In this document: positions 14,301-26,300 of the stretch, in pieces
Layout of the letters: each line of letters begins with the position of its first letter
Position numbering within the stretch: the stretch's first letter is position 1
Assembly (NCBI GenBank): GCA_002633025.1
Contig: NMRB01002298.1
Coordinates: 10,205-74,204 of the forward strand
Direction: 5' to 3'
From: Notospermus geniculatus
Lineage: Eukaryota > Nemertea > Pilidiophora > Heteronemertea > Lineidae
Length of the DNA stretch: 64,000 nt
The notes under the pieces: model-generated
What the model saw: the letters and a program-made list of their open reading frames with translations, nothing else
What the model was told of the DNA's origin: nothing
Databases searched by the model: none
Position numbers and translations under genes: made by a program

Positions 14301-17300
14301 TTTGGCTCAAGAGTTCTGATACCTTCCACAATCCATGCCAGAGTTCCTCGTGATGGGCCTAGACACGTTTTTCCCCATTTTTTCTCATCAGTGCTTCATT
14401 ATGTACATTTTGTTCTTCAAGGAAGCATTTCAAGTCGATTTTGGTAAAAATTTGACACTTGTTCTGCAGGAGATGTCTGTCAATCAGTTGAGGGTTCGGT
14501 GGTAGTTGAGCTGCTCTCTGTTCTGCAAAACTTTGAGAATGTATAGAAGAGTCGGCTGTCAGTCCTTGAGGGAACCCTGGGCACAAACTAAGTACATGTA
14601 CTACATTTGCCAAAGTGAAATTCACTCGGTGAAGAACAGTCCTTGATGAGTCGATTGCTGAAACACTTCCAACACTCAGCCCAGATCAGTGCACCAAGTT
14701 CCCGACTCCATGCATACTCTTTGTGGATTGTACCTGGTGGTCATCCTTCCAGCTATAAAGGACATACTCTACAGCTGGCGGGTTAGGCCGTGTTATATAA
14801 TGGGGGTAGGGTACAGTACACTTTGAGGACATGATAGACCACAGCCACCACACTGTACACTGTCTTTTTAGAAGTGAAAATTGCCTTCCCTCTGTTCTGC
14901 ACAGAATTTCCCGTAGAGATTCTGCTACTTGTAGTTGTAGAATGAGGAACCGGAGGAACTAGTCTGTGTCGTGCCGCTGAAGAAGAACTCAGTTAACTAT
15001 GACCAGGGTTTCCGCCAGGAAATATTGCGAGGGGGGGCGCTGAAGGTGCCTAGGCCCGCGAAGCGGGCCCGGGGGGAGCTTGAGGGGGGTGTCCCCCTCG
15101 ACCAAAAATTTTTTGCGATTTTGAACCTTTATGCCATTATTTGCACATCACACTTGGTGAAAAACTGGAACTTTAAATCACTACTCTGCAAAGTTGAGGG
15201 GGGGGGCTCAGCCCCCTTGATGAACTTGAGGAGGGGCCTGAGCCCCCCGGCCCCCCCTCTGGCGGAAACCCTGATGGCGTCGAAAGTCAAGCCAACGTTA
15301 TTTGCCATTTAATTCTGAAACTACACTCTACTTCTAGCCTTAATTTTTCCTGAAGTAGTCCATTGAATTTCGAATTTTACATGTTCATCATCAAGTAAAG
15401 GACTGACTCAGTATATCTGAATGTTTTCAAATAGAAATTCAAGCGAGAACATGTTGAATTTCATCGATGAAATTGACTATTTTAGCGTAAATAACAGACC
15501 GAAGAGCAACGTCATTGATTCTGAATGACGTATCGCACATAACGTCACAAACGATGCTCGATGTCAGTGATGTTTTCAATGTCGCAACCCCGGTCGCAAC
15601 GCATGCACTTTTGTGTTAAAACTGAGTTGTTCCCCAGCGCCTCCTTTGGGCAATCCGGTTCCTCATTGCATGATAGTTTACCAAACTATCAAATCGACCA
15701 CTGTAGCTTTGATGTGTTGGCACTTTTTAATTGACTAGCACTCAAAGCCTCAGAGTTCACATAGCGCGTTTCAGTGATTTTCATGCTGTGATGTTAAATA
15801 GGTGCATAGATTGGAATGAATTCTGTGTCAAAGTCGTCTGGGGTTCAATCTTTCTGGTCTAAGTTGCCCTCCAGCCATTCCTTTGTTGCTTAACTGTTTG
15901 TGTACCTGACACAGCAGGATCATTCTTGCAACTTCATGATTAGGGCTCGTGATTATACTGACGATTTTCATCACTCGTTTTGCTCAACTCCGATGCACGG
16001 CATTTTAAACATCTCATTGTCGTTGCTACATCTTTATTTTAACATCGGCATGTAACTTTGTTGTTAGCTACCTGAGTGTCGGATACAACGAATTGCTGTG
16101 ATTTTACTTGTCTCGCAGCCATATGCTTACAATATTCTGAAAAGACTTGATAGTTCCTTGCTGACATTTCTAGGTCTCTCAAATGTGACCCTCCGCAGCA
16201 AAACCAGTGTAAAGTTGCATGGAACATGAGCCTAAACTAGTGGCAAGATATGATCACTCAGACCTCACAATAGACAGGCAACACCGAAATTGACAAATCT
16301 AAACCTTCACCACAAAACCAGTCATCAGTCACTATGAGGTTGGCAAGTTGGGACCAATGCATTTGTCCGTTTCAGTATTGCCAGGCCTGTCTTGGCCTGG
16401 TGGTCGAGCGGTCTGACACGCTTGACTTTCAATCCTAACAGGGTCAGTGCGTGGGTTGGATCCCCGGCCAGGACATGTGTGTGAAAAAGCTGTGAACCAA
16501 TTACCGTAGAGTCTGTCGGATGAGACTCAAAGCTGTGGTCCCTTGTACCTGAGTGTCTATGCCAGGGCAAGTAAAAGACCCCACACAGGTGGACAGTAGC
16601 CTGTCGTGGACTCCACACCGTAGTATAAGCTTAAGATCCAAAAGGATTATGAAACTTCAAATTATCTATCTATCTATCTATCTATTGTCTGCCTGTCTGT
16701 TGTGAAGTCTGAGCGATTCTATTTCTATCTTTATCTCCTGGTGTCATGTTGGTGCGTTTAGGCTCATTTTCCGCGTGACTTTTATTCTGGTTTTGTAGCG
16801 GAGGGTCACAAATGTGACCCTCCACAGCAAAACCAGTCGGATGTCGCTCAGAAGGTGAGCCGCAACGAACTAAGATGACACCAGAAGAGAATGGAAGAAA
16901 TAGATTATTTCAGATTTCATAACAGACAGACAATATTGAAACTGACAAACATTTGGTCTCAACCTGCCAAGCTAAGAGCGACATGTGACTGGTTTTGCTG
17001 TGGAGGGTCACAAATAGATGTTGGATGTGTAGGCCTACCTAGTGCTTGATGTCAAATGATGTCCCATTTGTCACACAACTGAAACAGGGTGGAACTTTTC
17101 TCTTTTATGTAAACTGTCTCCATTCTGAATGTTTCTCTTTCGGTCATACATGTATGCGAGGCAGTCTAGGAAAACCCGGCGGATGTCGCATACGAGGAAA
17201 GTGTTAATGGCCTTGGTGAACCCACACATTTTAATAGCTGACATGTACTACGTAACAGGTAAACAGTAGGCCTCGTAGGCTAGGTCAATGCACAGGCAAT

Positions 17301-20300
17301 CCGACAGCCCTTGTTGATCATTCAGCGACATCTGCCGAGTTTTCCTAGACCGCCACACATACGCACCGTACCTCTCAAAAATTTGAATGATATTTGTACA
17401 AAGATGGTGGATGAACTCCTTCCAAGTAATCTGTTGATTTGTGGTCATAGCATTTGCTACCGAATCCACCCTAGGACCAGACTGATTGCCACTTCCTGGG
17501 TCACAGACGGGGCAGAACATCTCAACTGAGTCCTTTTGGCATCTGAGAGACCTGGGCTGAAGATCAAGTTGACAAGTTCAAAGTCGGGACAATTAACTTT
17601 TCTCAAAGCTCTGCTTTTAGTTTCATCATTCACAGATACTGCCTGCTGTTCTGCTTCATTGGCGTCGGTGTGACGTCTGCTTTACAGCCTCATCTTTCAA
17701 ACGTCAACAGCGTCTGCCATCGATGTGCTTTCCAAGCAGCTTCAGAATCTGCTATGTCTCGACTCCTACGCTTCCATCTCGCACATGATGATTCTATCTT
17801 GTTTTTCATTTCAGCTCCCTCACAAATCTCTGAGGTCTTCAATCTCGACTTTGAGAAGAATCCCGTCAACGGTGACGCTGATGTGGCCGTCAAACTTAAC
17901 GTGCAGCCAGTGGAAATAGTCTATGATGAGGTGTGTAACCTTTTGTTTTGTCCTATGTGGTGTTCTGTGTTATCATGCCAATAATGAGGTACACACGTGG
18001 CAAACTTTGCTACGCGGCGGCTCTGTGATCGATCGACCCGTCGCGACGTCATTGACGTCATTTCAAAACTGTTGAATGATGTTGCGTCATGAAAAAGTGA
18101 CCTGTACATTTTTCTACAGGAATAATGCGACAAAAACGTGGCTTTTATCGCCAACCTATCTCCTCATTTTAAGGAAAAAAGCAAGGAGATTAAAGAAATT
18201 TTCTACTGCTACAGGATGATGTAAGGTTAACTCTCAGGCGACCAACACACGCCAGAATTGAATGGAAATAACGTTGGAAAAAGAAACTTCGGGCACATGG
18301 CTCGCAGCGCCACGTCGTGACGTTAGTTCCGCAGGTTCCTCATTATGATGTAACATCCTGTTTTTTTGCAGCATTCTGTCAATGAAGTCATGACGTCGTG
18401 ACGTTAGTTCCGCAGGTTCCTCATTATGATGTAACATCCTGTTTTTTTGCAGCATTCTGTCAATGAAGTCATCGCTTTCTTCCAAGTTCCAAACATGGCG
18501 ATGCAAGACGTACGTGCTGCGTGTCAAAAGCAGCTGGTCAAGTTTGCCGAATATAGCCGGGCCGGCCTCCAGTACGCCATAGATAAACATAAGACGATCG
18601 ACCTGACGATAAACATGCGGTCGCCGTATATCGTCATCCCGGAGTTTGGGACTCTTCATCGCGGTGGGAATGTCCTCGTCATTGACTTTGGTAAACTGAA
18701 GGTTGAGAGTGAACTACAACCAAAGAATCAGAACTTAGAGGTGAGTCGGTCCTTCCTCAGGCATACTCCCTTAACTGTACATCGATGTCTGGGTTACTCT
18801 GCCCAAAAGTGACTTCCAGTTACATGGGTGTGTTTCAAAAAGTGTTCCGTCCGACACCAGAAAATTTTCACCATTCTTTTGTCTACTGGTGACGGCTGTT
18901 TCTTGAAACTCTACAATATTCATGTCAGATCCAGAGTGAGGGAACTGGGCAAGAGGCTATATTGTGTGTTGGCTGTGTTTGGGGGGGGGGCGCTGGGCTG
19001 TTTCCCTGGCTTCAGCGGACACGTTGATGTCCCTGAAGCCAGGGAAACAGTTATTAGTCTAGGTCATTATTGCTTTTATATGGGTAAAACCAGGTACTGC
19101 AGCTATTGTTACGGCAGTTTTTGCATTTGCCATCACGATTAGGGTTAGGGTCAGGCCCAGAGTGGAAATACTGACTGCCGTACCTAAGAACAGCCGTAAT
19201 TCTCGGCTATCCTGTGCCTTAATTGAATGATTTATTTCGCATATGGTAGCAATTGCAACATCTCGAAAAATAACTTAATGAGGAGAAAAAAGAACAAAAT
19301 ACAAAAGATGATAAAAGAAGAAGAAAAGACAAAAAGGGAAAAAAACAGCGGACGGGATTCGAACCCGGGGCCCTGGATTGCGAAGCAACGGTCATTCCAC
19401 CCTGAACCAACCAGACGAGCAACGTCACCACGACATGCAACAGCAGTGACGTGCGCTACACCTCAACGGCAACGCGCGGTAGCGTTGCTATGATGCGCTT
19501 TGGGTAAATCCGCGACGTCATTGTGACGTCATCAATTCATAAGTTTGGAATTAAATCTAAATTTACAAATAAACCGCTCGGCAAAGTGACTGATTTCGTC
19601 ATCGATACAACCTTTCCAGTCCTCATTAATTCTTATGCGAAGTTTCAGCGCTTAACTCTGCCTTACAGAGTGTTTTTGGCATGCTGTTTGCCAGGATGGC
19701 TAATTTCTTATATAAGGCGAAATTCAGAGTCGGACCACCTGTGACGTCAGCAGCATCGCTATCTGGCCGCTGCGCGGCGTTCCGGGTCCTTTGCGTCTAG
19801 GTATCATGGAGCTCTAAATTATGGCACTGCAAACTAATTGATCTATAAACCCTTTAAAGTCTGACAGCAGAAAGTAGTTTTGGTGTCGGACGAAACAATA
19901 GATTTTGCTTGTGAGCTCAATATTTTTTTGATACCCTCTTTTAAATGAGTGTACACTGTACATCCCAGATGGAGAAACTAATAGTTAAAGGTCTGTATTA
20001 TCAAATACTACATTTGATTTTTGGAAAATCAATGGCACAAATCTTTGTGGTCATTTTAAAGTTAAATTTTGCCCCATTTTCTTGGGTGACCAATTTTGAA
20101 ACTCACTCACATGGACGAAGAACTCTTCAAATCATGGCACAAAGTATGCAGAGTGTGGATTTCATTGTTTGTCATCTTTCAGAATGCCACCATGTCAGAG
20201 ATTGAGTCAAGACTTTACGACAAGTTGAATATCACAGTCACGGATGTCAAGGCGTTGCTGGCCGACTCTGGTGAGTAGGCAGATCTGTATACATGCAGTT

Positions 20301-23300
20301 GGTTGGACCGAGTTAATAGATGAACCTTCAGCTTGGTGATCTAACAATTCACAGTCATATTACTAAGTCAGTTAGAGACTTTGTGGCCATGACAAGATCA
20401 GCCACACTGTCTGGCTACATATTCCCTGAAAGCAAAACTGACGACTTCCAGATCCTCCCCTGCTTTAACCAGAAAGTTTATATGTGTCTGTTTACAGGTG
20501 AAGATTGGCATACCGCCCAGACCCAACCAGACTCGGAGTTCCACATCCTCCCCAGTGTTACTCTCCAGATGGCCTTCTATAGCTCGGTGAAGCCTGACTA
20601 CAAACAGTTACCACAGTAAGTGGGATTGGCGACGTACCGGTACTTCAATGACTGGTTAGGCCTGGTTTATACTCAGTAAGAGTCAACAGGCATAATCCTC
20701 TTTTAACGGAGTTCGCATGCCAGCATCAACAGACTTCGTGACTCCATGTACCAGTCTCTGTCATCCTTTGAGATGCTACGAGTACATTTGTTCCCCTCCT
20801 ATGCACATCGTTATTGGTCATATCATGGCAGAAGCAGAAGCATGAACACGTCTTTCCTGAAATCCAAGTTGTCCCTGTATGCAGGCCTAGTATGTTTCAA
20901 GTAAAGTTCCTGAACCTGAAATCAAGAAAAGTTTGGAATATGGAGGGAAATGGGTTTTATATTGAAGCTATTCTCCTTTCAGACAGAAGATCGTAGCCAA
21001 CCTGCCCACACTCAAACTGAATGTCTCAGACAACAAGATCGTGATGTTGACAGCCTTTGCCAAGAACATCCCAATACCTAACAGTGAGAGTATGCCGGTG
21101 CTTATCGAGGACCAAGTGGATTGTCCGAGGGAACCAGGGCCCGCTGGAACGCTGGTAGGTTCACAATCAACTGATCCTTGATCTTGTCGCATCCCTTGTT
21201 GTTTTGAGTCAGTTTATCTTGTCTTGTTCTTGCCTTGTTCTGCGACTTTGATTTTCGGTGACATGTCTCTGTTCACTTGAGTCATTTGGCACCACTCCTT
21301 ATTCCAATACGAAGGATATGTGACTGATGGATGAGCCTGGACATGCCACTCCATTACTTAAAGCCTCACTGTATTGAATTTTACAGTGCATAACATAAAA
21401 CTGTTTGGATCGGAGATTGTTTGGACTACTCGCAGGGTACTGATGGACGCCTCGTTTAAACATGGGCCATTGAACCATCTTTTTTGAAGATGGGGATTTG
21501 GCCTAGTGGTTTAAGGCGTGCTGCCCCTTGGTGCTGGCGATTGATGCCTTATGCGAGGGTCCGTGGGTTCGATTCTGGTAGGAAGCAATGTCTTTCACCT
21601 TAGAAACTCGATTTCTATTTCGTATTGAATTTTACGATATTTTCAAAGTGTTAGGAGAATGCAGGTATAGGTCTCATAGCCTCTTGAAGGTCCCCAATAC
21701 ATATTTCAAAGAATCAAGTCCTAGTTTTCAGCACACATTGAAAAAACTGAAGGCAGAGCTCTAATGTATTCAGATAGAACATAGTACATTTTACACTACA
21801 CTAACGTCGGATGACGTAAGCACTTTCTGAATTCAATACAGTGCGGCTTTAACAAAGGAAAGTATCCAGATTTCTGTTTACAGTTTATTTGTTGTCTTTT
21901 TGTTCATTTTTTTCCCTTGTTTATCTCTTTACTCTATATTTTCTTGCATGTTTTTGTTCTGTTAATTCAAAGACCAGGGACCTGTTTCTTAAAGTGACTT
22001 TAAGGTAATGGTACCTTTAACCAAATGGAAATTGCATTGAGTTAATGGTACCATTAGCTTAAAGTCACTTTATGAAATGGACCCCAGGTTGTATGTATCC
22101 GTTGTTTAATTCTCTTCTACATAGGAAAAATGCATAACAGAGAAACATGCTAAGCCAAAGGTAGCGTAGCTGGTTTGGGTGGCTCACTAAGCTTCAACAC
22201 TACACCAGAGTTCATTCATTCGCCATGGCAAATAATTCTTGAGAACATGATGGGCTGTATTCAAAAAGGGTGATCATCGTGCGATTAAGACTTAGGTGCC
22301 TGTAACTTCACTAAAATGCACACACTTCCACCATGCATTTGACAAAGTTACACGCGTCTAAGTCTTAAACGCCTTTTTGAATATGGCTTGATATCTCTCC
22401 CTCTCGGCATATCTGCAGATCATTAATTAAAATCGATTATGAGTTGACCCTTAGAGGATGAATGAGCTGTGGCACATTTATAACGATGATGGCCTGATTG
22501 ACAGCTGTCAGTCAGTCCCTGAAAGAGCATCAGTCATGTCACTGATTGATTGTCAATCACACTGATTGGTTGTCTAAGTGACAGCTGTCAATCATGTCAG
22601 ACAGTGTAGATTTCACTTTTCTAACACTGAAAGCATGCTACTAACATTCTGACTGCTGCCGCACCAATCTGTTATTGACTCCCGTGAATCACACTTTTTC
22701 CTCCCCTAAATGCTAATAGGTCATATGAATAAAGACTGCTTTTACTTGAAAGTTTACAATACAAATGCACTAGGCAATGCTGTACAAATCTGAATTAAAA
22801 GCATTTGCTAATCTTTATTCATATGACCCAACAACTGGCCAAAATGTGGCACCATAATCTATAACGTTTATTTTTTCAGATGCTTGGTACTATAACCGAC
22901 CCCTTCCTTTAATAGTCTATCTTGAAATTTGCATTCAAACCTTGCTTGGCTTTGTGCACAAATGAAGATTTTCTTCATATCTGTATTTTACTCCTTTGAG
23001 AAGCTACATAAAAACCCGGTCATGCTAATTGCCGTCCTTCACCGTCTACTACAGTCCTCCACCATCCACCCCCCTTTTGTACCGTCATCCACCTCTATTG
23101 TACCGTCATCCACCCCAATATTTCTTTAAAACATCTTTTTATTTAAAGCCTCACAGTATTGAATTTTGCGACATTTTCAAAGTGTTAGGACTGTGCAGGT
23201 AGAAGTCTCATAGCCTCGTGACGGTCCCCAAAATGCTTGCCTGATACGTACTTCAAAGAATCAAGACCTAGTTTTCGGCACACAACGAAAAAACTGCAGG

Positions 23301-26300
23301 CAGAGCTCTAATGTATCCATATAGAGCAAGGTACATTTTACACTACACTAACGTCGGAGGACGTAAGCACTTTCTGAATTCAATACAGTGAGGCTTTTAA
23401 ACTTCCTCTCGAAAATTAATGTAAACCGCATTACCGCTAACCACATCGCAAAATATTCTGTTTCTTTCCTCAGTCAGCGCCACCATCAGACACCCAGAAA
23501 ACCACCTAACGGTGGGTTCAGGAACTATGTTGTCATCTAACCTGGTTCCATGGGCGTCCGACGGTGGCACTGACTGACGATTCGTGGTGGTGGTCGATGA
23601 CAAAAAACAGAATATTTTGTGATGTGACTAGCGATTCTGATGCAGTTTAAATTAATTCTTGAGAGAAAGATAAAGAAAAAGATGTTTTTAAGAAATATTG
23701 GGGTGGATGACGGGATAAAAAGGGGTGGAAGACGGTAGTAGACGGTGGAGGATGGCAATTAGCATGACCCATAAAAACCACAGCATAGAAGAACTTCTGG
23801 CAGCTCGACTAGAAAGTGCCTGAGGAAGACCCCTGTTGGGGTCAAAAATTTGTGAAGTTCGGAGACAACCCTTCGTATTATATCATTTTGTGTGTCGTTC
23901 TTTGTGCTTTTTATTGGATAACAGCACAGAAGAAAGTAGTAGAAGAAGTGTCTTGTAGAGGAGTGTAGTGGTGAAGTGCAAGGATGTCAGACTCTTAACC
24001 AATAGGCCATAGGTTCAGTTCTTGGTCGACTTCCCAATTTGTGCTCTACTGGTCTGAAAAGATCAAGCTGGATGAGCTACTACTTGAGTTCCCCAGAAAG
24101 GTTTCTGGAGCGACTGGGGGTAATGTGAAGTTTGCTGATCATGCAAATTGTAATGGATATCAGATTATAAACCGTTACCTTTACCTTCAGAATATCAGGG
24201 AGTGTCAGCGTGAACCAACGATAGGGGAGCTGCAGTCTCTGAAGAAACGCGTGAATAAGGCAGCATGTAGGAAGCTGAGGGCCAAGGATGAGGTGGATAG
24301 CGGGAACGTACCAAAACCTCTGTCTGAAATGAAGCCGAAGAGAGGGAAGAAAGCAAAGGAGCCTGGTATGTAGATGTCTTGCTTTGTTGGGGATGGGGGG
24401 GGGGCAGGGGCTAACAGCCTGATAGCCTAGTGGTTATCACGTCCACTTGCCCGGGCCATATGGGATTTCATTCCTGGCTCTTCAGTCTGTCGCATGGGAC
24501 AGTAAGCCGTGGTGCCTTGTACCTTGTGTCTTTGCAAGGCCAAGTAAAAGACCCATCCAAGTGAGGAACATGAGTAGCTTATGATGGCCTCCTCCGTACT
24601 TACCAGGGCCAAAAATGCTCTAGCGTCGGCCCTGATGGAAAAATGAAATACCGGTACAAACAGCCCCTTTCCATTTCAGGGTTCATGTTTTGAGTTCCAG
24701 TGTATGTAGATGTGCATTTTTATTTAAAAGAAAATATTCACTCAATACTAACTTGATGACATGTGTTAAATCTGCTGATGCAAACTGGAGGTGATGAGGT
24801 TGAATGATCTTGGTTTTTTGTGTTACAGAGAAGGAGAGGTTTTATTCTGCATCAGATCATTCGGATGAAGACGTGGAGGACTGGGCAAAGTACGTATTGA
24901 CCTCACCAACTTACGCATAAATCAAACATAGGTGACGTGATAGAGCCCAGCTTGGGCAGTTTCGTACTTACTTCAGAGCTCTGACTCAACCCTAATTCCC
25001 AGATTTGTGTGTTCAGCAGGCTTAAAGCCTTGAGAGTCAGCTGTAAATGAGAACTCATCTTTATCCTCTCTCCCCTGTCCAGGCCTCTGCAGATGCACTC
25101 CGTTGACGAAACCATGTCAGACGCCAACCATGTCAAAATCCTTCTCCGTCTGCTCGTGGGAGAAGTCGTCCTCCAGATCAACAAACACTCAGACCGTCAT
25201 GATGTACCGTACCTGATGTTTCGACTAAATCGAGTTTGCACTGACGTTGCTGTGTTGGATTATGGCCTGGCATTGAATCTTCGAATCGGAGGAATATCAA
25301 TGGTTGATAAGATGCACACAGGTCAGTACACAATGTTGTTGGCCATTTCTCGAGTCAAGGTCACAGTAGATATGGTGTCAAGGTCACAGTAGATACGGTG
25401 TCAAGGTCATAGCGGATACTGTGTCAAGGTCATAGCGGATACTGTGCCAAGGTCATAGCTGATACTGTGTCAAGGTCATGGTGGATACTGTGTCAAGGTC
25501 ATTAATGATAATGCAACTGTGTCACGGTCATAGTGGATACTGTGTCAAGGTCATAGTGGATACTGTGTCAAGGTCATAACGGATACGGTATCAAGGTCAT
25601 AAATGATAATGCTGCTGATTGGTCTCTTTTCAGCATCATCTGGTAAATACCTGGAGATGGTGGTATCCAAGGACTCTCAGCCTTCTGGTACACTGATCAC
25701 TATCATGTATAGGAAGGTAAGGAATTGGATTATTAAGACTGATTTGGAAGCTGTGTTTCTAGGCCTCGTCGAACCATTCCAAGTAGCATTCTACTATGGC
25801 CTGGTCAGTCTATGAGGTTTTGGTCCATCTCATATAGAAGCTGGGAGGCCCACAGCTGAAATGGTCATGATGGCATAGCAAAAAACTTGCATCATTGTCT
25901 GTTGCTGCACTGTGTGTTTGATGAGCACATTCATTGTGGAATCTTCTGGCGATGGCGTCAAAGGCATTACTGTCTGTGTCTTCGTCTAGGTGAAGCCCGC
26001 GTGTCCAGACTTCAAGTCCGTGTACCGTAGCATTGAACAAGGCATTGTGGTGGAGTTCTCCACGCTACAACTCGTCGTCGACAGAGTAGCCATCATCTAT
26101 CTGACGTCATTTGCTCAGAATCTGGTCCGCAGGTAAGCATCCAAACCGATGATCGTCAGGCTGAGGTATTCGTTCAGGTCTCAGGTTCTTCCTTTCACAT
26201 CTGCTGTACTTTAAAGTCCCACTGTATTGAATTTTACAATATTTTCAAAATGTTAGGAGAGTGCACATAGAGGTCTCATAGCTCGTGAAGGTCCCCAAAA

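Noticed and set aside
14971-15312. 113-codon open frame
   Set aside because: It runs through the nested MITE at 15004-15273 and reflects its G/C-rich composition.
18998-19050. microRNA precursor
   Set aside because: At 53 nt with a ~6 nt loop it is too short and too perfect; no further evidence.
24041-24190. 5' extension of exon 20 to a Met at 24041
   Set aside because: Not similar to VPS13, begins beside a tRNA-like repeat, and a better pyrimidine-tract acceptor lies at 24190.
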